This document shows, piece by piece, positions 32,453 through 40,307 of a stretch of DNA of 64,000 bases. The position numbers were made by a program, and so were the translations under genes. The notes beneath the pieces were generated by a model. The model was not told where the DNA came from and did not search any database. It saw only the letters and a list, made by a program, of their open reading frames with translations. Numbering within the stretch: position 1 is the stretch's first letter; each line of letters starts with the position of its first letter. The stretch is from assembly GCA_002422315.1 (NCBI GenBank), contig DIUJ01000045.1, positions 9,740 to 73,739 of the forward strand, written 5' to 3'. The DNA is from Bacteroidetes bacterium UBA6161. Its GTDB lineage: Bacteria; Bacteroidota; Bacteroidia; NS11-12g; UBA955.

Positions 32453-34186
32453 TTGAATAAATTTTATGTTTTAGTGTTTTTTCTTTTGGATTGGATTATC
32501 CTATATGCTTACAATCCTATTCCCAATAAAGGTCACATTCAATATAATTCTCAAGAGTTGGAACTGTCACAAGACAGTTTCAACTCTTTTCAATATACAG
32601 AAGTTAAGTCTTTTTTACTTGAACATAGGGTAGATATTGCAAAGCTTTTTAATTACAATCAAACCTTTAGGATTACACCTGATGGCTGCTATAGTTACTA
32701 TGCAGACAGTAATTCCATAGTAAAAAATTGCAATGGTAATATTACCAAGCGATACATATTTACCAAAGGCACTAGCTATTTGCTTTCTAATTATAAATGG
32801 GTAAGCCAAAGCCACTTAGTATTGACATACCATGTGCCTGGCATGGGATATACTAACGACTGGACAGTATATTTATATGATTTTGATTCAGGAAAGATTG
32901 CTTCAACTTATAATTTTGATGGCTCAGATATGTTACATTCTAAACTTCCAAATTTTAATAATAGTATAAATAACGGCAGCTCTTCTCACTATGATTTTTC
33001 TGGGAGTACTACTTTTGACTTGATTTTTAATCATAAAGATAGCTCAATTATTCTACCTGTTTATCCTGCATATAACAAAACTAACCCAAAGGATACATTT
33101 ACATTCCAACATTTAAGTAAAACTAAAGTTTTGCTTAAAGTGTTTCCTATCCACGCAAATAAAACCGCCTATAGACTTCTAGCCGAATTTAAAGATTTAT
33201 TTTTTGATTGTAATAAGAGCAAATATTTTTATCAATCGCTCTATAATGTGAGTTCTTATCATGATGAAAGTAAAAATACCTTGTATCTTTCCACCGGGTT
33301 ATCAAACAAGATTATTCAATATGATTATTTAAATAATGAACAAAAGGTAGTAAACAATAGTCATGAGTTCTTACCAAATTGCAATGGCTTTGATTCCCTA
33401 TCTAATAGTAACGATTTTTCACAATCATTTTTTCTGAATCTTTTTTATGATAGTATTCATAATCGTTTTTTACGGCAAGTCTTGTTGCCACTAAATGACA
33501 GAGAATTGAAGAAACACTGGCCTAAACGATACGGTTGTATTGTAATGGATGATAAATTTAAAACTCTTGGATTTGTAGAATTCCCAATTGGTTATAAAAT
33601 GTTTGGCTTAGATAAACAAGGGTACCTACACCTAAAACAAACAGAGAATATTTCTGATTTTACTTCTTCTCAAATCCTTGTAATTAGCATAGCAAAAACA
33701 TTTTCTCGCAAGGCTTCTGTTGGACTTGTTTCTGAACCACCATCTCTTGAAAAAGAATATTCCAATTATAATTCTTTTTTTAAAGATGTAAATCCAGATA
33801 TTTTAAATTACAAAAAAGTAGTAATAGTGCCTATTGATAACAGTTGCCCTGCTTGTATAAATAAGGTTACAAACTTTTTGACAATAGCCGATTCCATACA
33901 GTCGGATGTTTGTGTAATTATTCTTTTTAAAAACAAAAGCAAAGCTGAAGAATTAGCAAGTATTCTAAGGAATAAAAGTTTTAATAATCAAATTGTTTTT
34001 GACAAAAATCTAAATCATTCAAGACTAAGCTATACCCCCAGTAGCTTACAATATATTGTACTTCAAGAAAAAGAATATATTCTGAAACAAGATTTTAATC
34101 CTGAAACTATATCGGAATTTTTTTCTTTATTAGCCGTTGATTTGTTAGATATAATAGGTCCTACATGTAACGATATTGGTGAATAA
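32453..34186 (+). CDS. Propeller-like protein fused to thioredoxin-like CPAC domain
   Basis: 577 residues from a TTG start two bases after the previous stop; no ATG precedes the hydrophobic N-terminus (FYVLVFFLLDWIILYAY). Residues ~40-420 are propeller-like (YLLSNYKWVSQSHLVLTYHV, TNDWTVYLYDFDSGKIAS, NTLYLSTGLSNKIIQYDYLNNEQKVV). Residues ~455-560 are a thioredoxin-like domain: KVVIVPIDNSCPACINKVTNFL with Cys465 and Cys468, then VCVIILFKNKSKAEEL. The fusion joins in one chain the two protein types encoded separately elsewhere in the locus. The exact propeller family is not certain. Confidence 0.6.
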   Translation: MNKFYVLVFFLLDWIILYAYNPIPNKGHIQYNSQELELSQDSFNSFQYTEVKSFLLEHRVDIAKLFNYNQTFRITPDGCYSYYADSNSIVKNCNGNITKRYIFTKGTSYLLSNYKWVSQSHLVLTYHVPGMGYTNDWTVYLYDFDSGKIASTYNFDGSDMLHSKLPNFNNSINNGSSSHYDFSGSTTFDLIFNHKDSSIILPVYPAYNKTNPKDTFTFQHLSKTKVLLKVFPIHANKTAYRLLAEFKDLFFDCNKSKYFYQSLYNVSSYHDESKNTLYLSTGLSNKIIQYDYLNNEQKVVNNSHEFLPNCNGFDSLSNSNDFSQSFFLNLFYDSIHNRFLRQVLLPLNDRELKKHWPKRYGCIVMDDKFKTLGFVEFPIGYKMFGLDKQGYLHLKQTENISDFTSSQILVISIAKTFSRKASVGLVSEPPSLEKEYSNYNSFFKDVNPDILNYKKVVIVPIDNSCPACINKVTNFLTIADSIQSDVCVIILFKNKSKAEELASILRNKSFNNQIVFDKNLNHSRLSYTPSSLQYIVLQEKEYILKQDFNPETISEFFSLLAVDLLDIIGPTCNDIGE

Positions 34187-34206
34187 ACTAACTTGATTAA
34201 AATAGT

Positions 34207-34285
34207 TCCCACGCTCTCGCTCATCTTGCAAGTGAACTCTATCTTTGCCTCTGGCATCTCTTAAAATCATTCTCATATTTCTTTT
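34207..34285 (-). repeat. Dispersed ~85-bp repeat, copy C
   Basis: The reverse complement reads ATGAGAATGATT, then TTAAGAGATGCCAGAGGC and a GCAAGATGAGCGAGAGCG end, matching copies A and B with a few substitutions. Confidence 0.75.
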
Positions 34286-34436
34286 GTTTTGAAATACACA
34301 ATTTTTGAGCAGTATCTCCCTTCGCTTATTTCGCACCTATGGCGCTTGTAGATTAGTTGTTGTTTTTTTTCATAGCCCTTGTCAGGCTATGCTAAGGATT
34401 GCGCACCTTTGGTGCTTACAGGAACCTATGTATTAA

Positions 34437-34465
34437 CTCTTCAAGGGTTCAAAACCCTTGAAGAG
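34437..34465. terminator. Strong hairpin between convergent genes
   Basis: CTCTTCAAGGGTT (34437-34449) and AACCCTTGAAGAG (34453-34465) form a perfect 13-bp stem with a 3-base loop, followed by TTTTG on the plus strand. It may end transcription of both flanking genes, or be another dispersed palindrome. Confidence 0.55.
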
Positions 34466-34494
34466 TTTTGTAGAAATTATTGTTAAAATTACCA

Positions 34495-35352
34495 CTATAG
34501 CTCAAGAAATACTTTAAGCCTATTGAGTTTTTCTCTGAACCAAATTTGTCTTTTGCCTAGTTCTTCTTGGTATTCTTGGCCTTTTTGTAAGTAATAGGAA
34601 TCAAAAAAACTTGGAGTGATTCCCCATTTCTTTTTAAAAGTTTTGCGGCCATCGTTCATTTTTATTCTATTCAGGGATTTTGAACCAAAATGGTACACTC
34701 TGGATTTTGCAACCCCTTTAAATATCCTAACCCCTTCTTGCCATAGTTTCATGCTAAAATCAGGGTCGGAATATAGCCCCGGGCTGAACTCCATACTGTA
34801 ACCCCCTACTTTTTTCCATAGGTCTATATGTACTACATTGGGTGGCCAGCTAGCCCCGCTCCAGTTGGATTTTGGGAAAGAGGAGTAGCTGCGTAGAAGA
34901 CCTTCTTTATTGAATTCTTTTGGGTTGGTACCAAAATTTTTACCTCTTATCACACAATTGTTTTTACCTTCAAAAGGCTCTATCATAGTGGCAGAAAAGA
35001 AAAAATGGGTATGGTTTAGTTGCTTTATTTCCTCAATCAATTCTGCATCCCAACTAGGAAGTGCGTACATGTCGTCATTAAAATAGCATATATAGTTGGT
35101 TTCGGCTAGTTCAGATGCCTGGTTTAGTGCAAAACAAATCCCTTGGTTTTTTTCAGAATAGCTATAGTCTATATCTTCTCTCGTTCTTACCCATTCTAAG
35201 GTACCATCGCTGCCTTCGTTTACATGCACAATGATTTGGTGGTATACAGAGGAATGGTTGCGAATAGATTCCACGCAGAGTTGCAAGTATTCTAAATTGT
35301 TCCACGAGGGCAAAAGAATGCTAAAAGCGTAATCTTGGTATTTTTTAGTCAT
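34495..35352 (-). CDS. Family 2 glycosyltransferase
   Basis: Starting at the ATG at 35352, just after a minus-strand promoter box, gives 285 residues. It has a GT-A fold: FSILLPSWNNLEYLQLCVESIRNHS at the N-terminus, HVNEGSDGTLEWV (nucleotide-binding Asp), NQGICFALNQASELA, and YICYFNDDMYALPSWD where NDD acts as the metal-binding DxD. SNWSGASWPPNVVHIDLWKKVGGYSMEFSPGLYSDPDF is the acceptor side. Such enzymes add sugars to surface polysaccharide or proteins; donor and acceptor are unknown. Confidence 0.9.
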   Translation of the reverse strand: MTKKYQDYAFSILLPSWNNLEYLQLCVESIRNHSSVYHQIIVHVNEGSDGTLEWVRTREDIDYSYSEKNQGICFALNQASELAETNYICYFNDDMYALPSWDAELIEEIKQLNHTHFFFSATMIEPFEGKNNCVIRGKNFGTNPKEFNKEGLLRSYSSFPKSNWSGASWPPNVVHIDLWKKVGGYSMEFSPGLYSDPDFSMKLWQEGVRIFKGVAKSRVYHFGSKSLNRIKMNDGRKTFKKKWGITPSFFDSYYLQKGQEYQEELGKRQIWFREKLNRLKVFLEL

Positions 35353-35362
35353 AAAAACACTG

Positions 35363-35370
35363 CAAATGTA
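35363..35370 (-). promoter_or_regulatory. TAnnTTTG promoter box for the glycosyltransferase
   Basis: CAAATGTA reads TACATTTG on the minus strand, 10 bases before the start codon at 35352. Confidence 0.55.
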
Positions 35371-35391
35371 TGCAAGCAAAGGAAACCTTTT

Positions 35392-35399
35392 TATATTTG
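35392..35399 (+). promoter_or_regulatory. TAnnTTTG promoter box for threonine dehydrogenase
   Basis: TATATTTG ends 7 bases before the ATG at 35407; it is divergent from the glycosyltransferase promoter. Confidence 0.55.
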
Positions 35400-35406
35400 C
35401 AGCACA

Positions 35407-36384
35407 ATGAGCACAGAAAAAATATTAATTATTGGCGCATGCGGTCAATTAGGTACGGAACTTACCGAAGAATTGAGAAAAATTTATGGAAATAGCAATG
35501 TAATTGCTTCTGATGTAAGGGTTTCGGAAAACGAAGTCTTTGCTCAAGGACCATTTGAAATTTTAGATGTTTTAAATAAAAGTCAAGTTGCCGAAATTTT
35601 TGCCAAGTATAAGCCAACCCAAGTGTATCATTTGGCAGCTTTGTTAAGTGCCACCGCCGAAAAAAATCCCAAATTAGGATGGACTCTAAACATGGATGGT
35701 TTGTTTACTATTTTTGATGCTGCATTGGAATATAAAACTGCAAAATTATATTGGCCAAGTTCTATCGCTGTTTTTGGACCCAATACCCCTAGGGACAATA
35801 CTCCCCAGTTTTGTGTAATGGACCCTACTACAGTGTATGGTATTTCTAAATTGGCTGGTGAAAGATATTGCGAATATTATTTCAAACGCTATGGTTTGGA
35901 TGTAAGAAGTCTTCGTTACCCGGGTCTTATAGGTTACAAGTCGGCACCTGGAGGTGGAACTACCGACTACGCTGTAAGCATTTACCACGATGCATTAACT
36001 TCTGGCAAACACGAATGTTTCCTTGGACCACAAACTACTTTGCCCATGTTGTATATGCCCGATTCTATAAAAGCTACTCTTAGTCTAATGGATGCCCCTG
36101 CAGAAAAAGTGTTGATACGTTCCTCTTATAACTTAGCAGGCATGAGTTTTTCTCCAGAAGAAATCACAGCTTCTATACGCAAGTTTATACCAGATTTTAG
36201 CAGCTCTTATGTTCCCGATAGTCGCCAAGCTATAGCAGATAGTTGGCCTAGAATTATAGACGATAGCAGAGCAAGACAAGATTGGGGTTGGAAACCAGAC
36301 TTTGACTTAGACGCTATGACTTTGGATATGCTTAAAAACCTAGCGCCTGTGTATGGCAAGGAATTTAATGCAGGTTCACATTAA
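35407..36384 (+). CDS. SDR-type L-threonine 3-dehydrogenase
   Basis: The ATG at 35407 gives 325 residues. It is an extended short-chain dehydrogenase: GACGQLG nucleotide loop at residues ~10-16, HLAALLSATAEKNP, WPSSIAVFG and the catalytic YGISK. RYPGLIGYKSAPGGGTTDYAVSIYHDAL and the C-terminal DDSRARQDWGWKPDFDL are characteristic of the epimerase-like threonine dehydrogenases that oxidise L-threonine to 2-amino-3-ketobutyrate with NAD+. A partner kbl is not in the window. It is monocistronic. Confidence 0.88.
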   Translation: MSTEKILIIGACGQLGTELTEELRKIYGNSNVIASDVRVSENEVFAQGPFEILDVLNKSQVAEIFAKYKPTQVYHLAALLSATAEKNPKLGWTLNMDGLFTIFDAALEYKTAKLYWPSSIAVFGPNTPRDNTPQFCVMDPTTVYGISKLAGERYCEYYFKRYGLDVRSLRYPGLIGYKSAPGGGTTDYAVSIYHDALTSGKHECFLGPQTTLPMLYMPDSIKATLSLMDAPAEKVLIRSSYNLAGMSFSPEEITASIRKFIPDFSSSYVPDSRQAIADSWPRIIDDSRARQDWGWKPDFDLDAMTLDMLKNLAPVYGKEFNAGSH

Positions 36385-36413
36385 GTAGATATTTGCGTTT
36401 GCTTGGTGATCCT

Positions 36414-36453
36414 CCAATAAATTGGGGACAGGTCCGCCAATAAATTGGGGACA
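36414..36453. repeat. Direct repeat of CCAATAAATTGGGGACA
   Basis: Two identical 17-base units (36414-36430, 36437-36453) are joined by GGTCCG, period 23 bases. AATTGGGGACA-type elements are of the kind associated with RAYT transposases in other genomes; only this pair was seen here. Confidence 0.6.
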
Positions 36454-36507
36454 CGCAAACACGCAACCACGGCGTATTTTATTTTACCCTAGTTTTCAAA
36501 CACATAG

Positions 36508-36527
36508 CCCACGGTTTTAACCGTGGG
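36508..36527. repeat. REP-like palindrome with TTTTAA loop
   Basis: CCCACGG-TTTTAA-CCGTGGG is a perfect 7-bp stem preceded by CATAG, matching the design at 11223-11242. It lies 6 bases after the stop of the minus-strand TauE/SafE gene and may also end its transcript. Confidence 0.7.
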
Positions 36528-36533
36528 AATTAA

Positions 36534-37238
36534 TTATTTTGGTTTGCAGCATTCCAATTGCCCTTGTGGTTTTATTTTTGGGCTTAAATAGGGTATGCCT
36601 AAGTTCATGCCTCTAAGTATAAGCAGTATACCTATAAACAACAAGGAATAAGGTACAATTCTACGAAGTTTATTGCGCCATGTGAGAGGAATCATGGCAG
36701 AGCTGAGCGAAAGTGTAAACATAGCAGGCAGGGTGCCTAAGCCAAAAACAAACATAAACAAAGCGCTTTGCCACAGTCCTCCTGCACCTACGGCAAGAGC
36801 CAAAGCCATGTATACTAGCCCGCAGGGCAACAATCCATTGAAAAAACCTAAGAGTAGGAAATTTGTTTTTTTGTTCCCGGAAAAATAACCGGAAACAATT
36901 TTTTGAATCTTTTGATACAGAGGTTTTTGGGAAACATATCTTTCTACTTTCTGATTAAATCCTAATACCAGAACCAGCAACATAAGCACGCCGGCTACAA
37001 TAGAAAGTTTTTGGCTTATGCCTGCCATTTGCATGCCTAAACCCAACACGCCAGGAAGAAGCCCCAGCATGGAGTAAGCAAAAGCTCGGCTTATATTGTA
37101 AACGAGGAGATTCGCTATATTTCTTTTTTTATTGGTTTCGCTAGGAAGGGCAAGGGCTATAGGCCCGCACATACCAATGCAATGTGCGCTACCTAGTAGT
37201 CCTGTTAAAATAGCCGTAACCCAAAAAGAAGTGCTCAT
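36534..37238 (-). CDS. TauE/SafE-like membrane protein of the cco assembly cluster
   Basis: 234 residues with six to seven membrane segments. LLGSAHCIGMCGPIALALP and FNGLLPCGLVYMALALAVG are the duplicated Cys-Gly motifs of the branch that accompanies cbb3 oxidase assembly genes, with Cys residues possibly handling copper or heme. The C-terminus ends in CCKPK. Its ATG overlaps the stop of fixH (ATGA), so it is the last gene of ccoG-fixH-this. Confidence 0.85.
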   Translation of the reverse strand: MSTSFWVTAILTGLLGSAHCIGMCGPIALALPSETNKKRNIANLLVYNISRAFAYSMLGLLPGVLGLGMQMAGISQKLSIVAGVLMLLVLVLGFNQKVERYVSQKPLYQKIQKIVSGYFSGNKKTNFLLLGFFNGLLPCGLVYMALALAVGAGGLWQSALFMFVFGLGTLPAMFTLSLSSAMIPLTWRNKLRRIVPYSLLFIGILLILRGMNLGIPYLSPKIKPQGQLECCKPK

Positions 37239-37681
37239 TTTTTTATGAAAATAATTTGTTCATTTTCGTATTGTTTTGCTTCGTTTTCCCACTTTACAAT
37301 AAGTAAGTATTTGCCTCCTATAAAAGAAGTTTGAGGATAGGCCAATCTATGCATACTAGTACTCCCGATACTGTCTATAATATCTAGCTTACTAGAACTC
37401 GGCCTGAAGAAATGAACTATTAAATTTTGATAGGAAAGAATCGTATCTGGAAGAATAACGTGAACACTGTCTACGTTTTGTTCCATTCGTATCTCTTGGT
37501 TTAGCTCTGCAAAGTTTTGCATTGCAATCTTTTTAGAGTCTAGAGCCATTTCTTGGGCATAGTAGTCTTTTTCCACTAAGTTTACTTCTTTGCGAAAACT
37601 AAGTACCACCATGCTTACGATAAGCACTACAAATCCAAGATATAAAAACAATATTCTTTTTCCCCAGCTTATTTTTATCAT
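37235..37681 (-). CDS. fixH: FixH/CcoH family protein
   Basis: 148 residues. One N-terminal membrane helix (ILFLYLGFVVLIVSMVVLSF) is followed by KEVNLVEKDYYAQEMALDSK, a typical FixH sequence, and a periplasmic beta domain. FixH helps assemble cbb3-type cytochrome oxidase. It starts one base after ccoG ends and overlaps the TauE/SafE-like gene by 4 bases. Confidence 0.88.
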   Translation of the reverse strand: MIKISWGKRILFLYLGFVVLIVSMVVLSFRKEVNLVEKDYYAQEMALDSKKIAMQNFAELNQEIRMEQNVDSVHVILPDTILSYQNLIVHFFRPSSSKLDIIDSIGSTSMHRLAYPQTSFIGGKYLLIVKWENEAKQYENEQIIFIKK

Positions 37682-37682
37682 G

Positions 37683-39089
37683 TTATTTATTGAATTTTTT
37701 ATTAAAATTTATTGGTCCTATAAAAGTGGTTTTTATGCTTTGAAGCTTTCTTCCTTTGGTATATACCCCTATATTTACTTTTAGTTTGTGGGTATTTAAA
37801 CTCTCTTCTGGCAAAATTATAAAAAAAGTACTTTGCGAGATATCTGAGGGTTTAAGTACGGGGTTGTTTCCAACAAAAACGATTTCACCCTTGATATCTT
37901 CTAGTTTAAGGTCAACTGGAATAGTCTCTCTGGTTTTATTGATAATTTTGAGGTTGTAAATATTCCTAACCCCTATACTATCGGTATAATACAATGTACC
38001 TTTCGCTCGCATGGCTTTAGCATCTACATCGGTTCTAGATACAATAAGAAAGCCTTCTAACACTAGCAGTAACACAAGCACAACGGTATAAGCCTTCATT
38101 CTGCGGGTATAGGTGGTTTTGGCTTTGTTTTTTATGTTATTTTCACTTGCTACACGGATCAAACCTTTAGGTTTTTCAATTTTCTCCATAATATTGTCGC
38201 AAGCATCTATACAAGCAGTACAATTTACACACTCTAGTTGGGTGCCATTGCGAATGTCTATACCTGTAGGGCATACCTGTACACACTGATAGCAGTCAAT
38301 ACAATCGCCTTGTGAGCGTTCTTCTCCCTTTCTAAGTTTGCCTCTTGGTTCGCCTCTTTCGTAGTCATAAGCTACCACCATGGAGTCTTTGTCTAGCATT
38401 ACTCCTTGCAGTCTTCCATAAGGGCATACCACCAAGCAAACTTGTTCTCTAAACCAAGCAAAAATAAAGAAGAAAATACCCGAAAAAACAAGCATAAGGG
38501 TAAACCCTCCTTTGTGCTGTGAAAGGGGTTCTGTTATGATTTTGTAGAGTTCATCTATTCCAATAATATAGGCTAAAAACGTGTTTCCCACCAGAAAACT
38601 GATAATATAGAAAATAATCCACTTGCTCCCTTTTTTAACAATCTTTTCTTGGTTCCATTTTTGTTTGTCAAGAGCTTTTTGTTTGGTATAATCCCCTTCA
38701 ATCCAATATTCAATTTTTCTAAATACCATTTCCATAAACACAGTTTGAGGACATGCCCAGCCACAAAACACCCTGCCAAAAACAATAGTAAAAAGAACAA
38801 TGAAAATAATAAAGGTAACCATTCCTAACCCGAATATTATGAAATCCTGAGGCCAGAAAATTTTACCAAATAAGATAAATTTTCTTTCGACTATATTTAT
38901 AAGAAAAAACGGGTCTCCATTGTACTTGATAAATGGTAATCCGAAAAACACTAAAAGAAAAATAAAGGTTGCAATGGTTCTTTTATTGTAAAAATCGCCA
39001 AAGGGTTTTTTTGCATAAATCCAGTTTCTTTTCCCTTTTTCGTTGATTGTAGCTACGGAATCTCTGAAACTTTCTTGTTCGTTTTGCAT
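37683..39089 (-). CDS. ccoG: Cytochrome c oxidase accessory protein CcoG
   Basis: 468 residues with about five membrane helices and a ferredoxin part. GRVFCGWACPQTVFMEMVFRKIEYWIEG, VCLVVCPYGRLQGVMLDKDSM and the two clusters CIDCYQCVQVCPTGID and CVNCTACIDACD are standard for CcoG/RdxA/FixG. A C-terminal Ig-like domain faces the periplasm. CcoG acts in copper reduction for cbb3 oxidase maturation. It heads a three-gene operon, but ccoNOP are not upstream, where trmH-like 39248 is divergent. Confidence 0.95.
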   Translation of the reverse strand: MQNEQESFRDSVATINEKGKRNWIYAKKPFGDFYNKRTIATFIFLLVFFGLPFIKYNGDPFFLINIVERKFILFGKIFWPQDFIIFGLGMVTFIIFIVLFTIVFGRVFCGWACPQTVFMEMVFRKIEYWIEGDYTKQKALDKQKWNQEKIVKKGSKWIIFYIISFLVGNTFLAYIIGIDELYKIITEPLSQHKGGFTLMLVFSGIFFFIFAWFREQVCLVVCPYGRLQGVMLDKDSMVVAYDYERGEPRGKLRKGEERSQGDCIDCYQCVQVCPTGIDIRNGTQLECVNCTACIDACDNIMEKIEKPKGLIRVASENNIKNKAKTTYTRRMKAYTVVLVLLLVLEGFLIVSRTDVDAKAMRAKGTLYYTDSIGVRNIYNLKIINKTRETIPVDLKLEDIKGEIVFVGNNPVLKPSDISQSTFFIILPEESLNTHKLKVNIGVYTKGRKLQSIKTTFIGPINFNKKFNK

Positions 39090-39235
39090 AGTTTGAGTAC
39101 TTTGTTAAAAGTAAATTAAATCAAAAGCGAAGGTATTGTAAGCATCCCAAGTGGGAAGTGATAGGGGTCAAGTAAAAACATGATTTTTGTCATTTTATGA
39201 AAGAATAATCCCCACTGAAGAGGTTTCATTTTACT

Positions 39236-39243
39236 TACCTTTG
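39236..39243 (+). promoter_or_regulatory. TAnnTTTG promoter box for the TrmH-family gene
   Basis: TACCTTTG ends four bases before the ATG at 39248, implying a leaderless or near-leaderless mRNA. Confidence 0.6.
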
Positions 39244-39247
39244 CCGC

Positions 39248-40024
39248 ATGTCATTAATTACTAGTACTGCAAATCCATTGTATAAAAAAATCCAATCTTT
39301 AGATAAATCTAGAGAACGACGCAAACAAGGCCTTTTTTGGGTGGAAGGACAAAAAGAGGTAGAAATGGCTTTGGCAAATGGTTTTGAACCAGAGGTGGTA
39401 ATCTACAGTTCGAGGTTTGATAGGGCCAGGGGTCCACACTTACAACAACACCACTATGTGGAATTTTCAAGCGATTTATTTGAGAGGGTCTGCTATAGGG
39501 AAAGTGTGTCTGATATAGGCGCTATTTTTAAAGTAAAACCTTTGGCTTTAAATACTTTAAAACTTGGTGATAAGCCTTTTGTTTTGATTTTGGAGTCGGT
39601 AGAAAAACCAGGAAATCTAGGTGCGATACTTAGAACAGCAGATGCAGCCGGTGTAAATGCTGTAATTGTTTGCGATCCTATATGCGATTTTTATAATCCT
39701 AATGCCATACGTTCTAGTGTGGGTACTTTATTTTCTGTTCCTTTTGCATCTGCTAGCACAGCAGAGGTACAAGCTTGGCTTAAAAAAGAAAAGATACAAG
39801 TTTTCACTACTTTTATAGAAAATAGCAAACCCTATACAGAAACTTCCTTTGGAAATGCTACTGCATTAGTTCTTGGTACGGAGGCATACGGACTTACAGA
39901 AGCTTGGAGATTACCACATTATCAGAACTGCGAAATACCAATGCGCGGCCAAAATGATTCATTGAATATTTCTGTGGCTGCTGCTGTTTTAGCTTTTGAA
40001 GTAATTCGTCAGCGAAGTTTATAA
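39248..40024 (+). CDS. TrmH/SpoU family RNA 2'-O-methyltransferase
   Basis: 258 residues. An N-terminal substrate-binding part (residues ~1-95, RRKQGLFWVEGQKEVEMAL) precedes a SPOUT domain. The three SpoU motifs are ESVEKPGNLGAILRTADAAG, ALVLGTEAYGLTEAWR and IPMRGQNDSLNISVAAAVLAFE. These knotted enzymes methylate ribose in rRNA or tRNA using S-adenosylmethionine; the exact RNA target is not predictable. Confidence 0.93.
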   Translation: MSLITSTANPLYKKIQSLDKSRERRKQGLFWVEGQKEVEMALANGFEPEVVIYSSRFDRARGPHLQQHHYVEFSSDLFERVCYRESVSDIGAIFKVKPLALNTLKLGDKPFVLILESVEKPGNLGAILRTADAAGVNAVIVCDPICDFYNPNAIRSSVGTLFSVPFASASTAEVQAWLKKEKIQVFTTFIENSKPYTETSFGNATALVLGTEAYGLTEAWRLPHYQNCEIPMRGQNDSLNISVAAAVLAFEVIRQRSL

Positions 40025-40185
40025 GAGTTTAAAATCACCTTCCCCAATAGTTTGTATTTGTTCAAAAGAGAATGAGGTTATATATGCCTTTGTTGGAGCA
40101 TTATTTCAGTAAAGACGAAAAAAAATATTTCTTTGCGTTACTTTTCTCTTTGATAAAATAGCGAATAAAAACAATTCAAATACAC

Positions 40186-40218
40186 CACTCCAACCCATTT
40201 TGGGAGTGTTATTTTTCT
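40186..40218 (+). terminator. Possible terminator upstream of the two-component genes
   Basis: CACTCC (40186-40191) pairs with GGAGTG (40203-40208) around a CCCATTTTGGG inner hairpin, followed by TTATTTTTCTT. It lies ~160 bases after the methyltransferase gene. Confidence 0.5.
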
Positions 40219-40284
40219 TAAACTTCTTTTGATTTTGCGAACACGATATATTGATTTTTTATTCCTTAATCACAAGAATAATTT

Positions 40285-40292
40285 TAAGTTTG
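40285..40292 (+). promoter_or_regulatory. TAnnTTTG promoter box for the two-component operon
   Basis: TAAGTTTG lies 15 bases before the ATG at 40308. Confidence 0.55.
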
Positions 40293-40307
40293 CAAAAAAC
40301 AAAAGCC

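Larger units (their letters stand above)
34187..34494. other. Repeat-rich gap at the end of the accessory locus
   Basis: 308 bases between convergent genes. It holds copy C of the ~85-bp dispersed repeat (34207-34285, minus), micro-palindromes GCACC-TAT-GGCGC (34333-34345) and GCACC-TTT-GGTGC (34403-34415), CATAGCC/GGCTATG (34371-34391) and a strong hairpin at 34437-34465. No gene was seen; the open frame over the repeat is read-through. Confidence 0.65.

Noticed and set aside
34145..34336. 63-residue minus-strand frame containing RDARGKDR
   Set aside because: It is read-through of repeat copy C and overlaps the fusion gene.
34371..34391. CATAGCC/GGCTATG hairpin as terminator
   Set aside because: The T-run is on the upstream side on the plus strand, so it is in the wrong place for either direction.
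36414..36453. Possible two-unit CRISPR
   Set aside because: The spacer is only six bases and there are only two units; a REP-like repeat explains it better.
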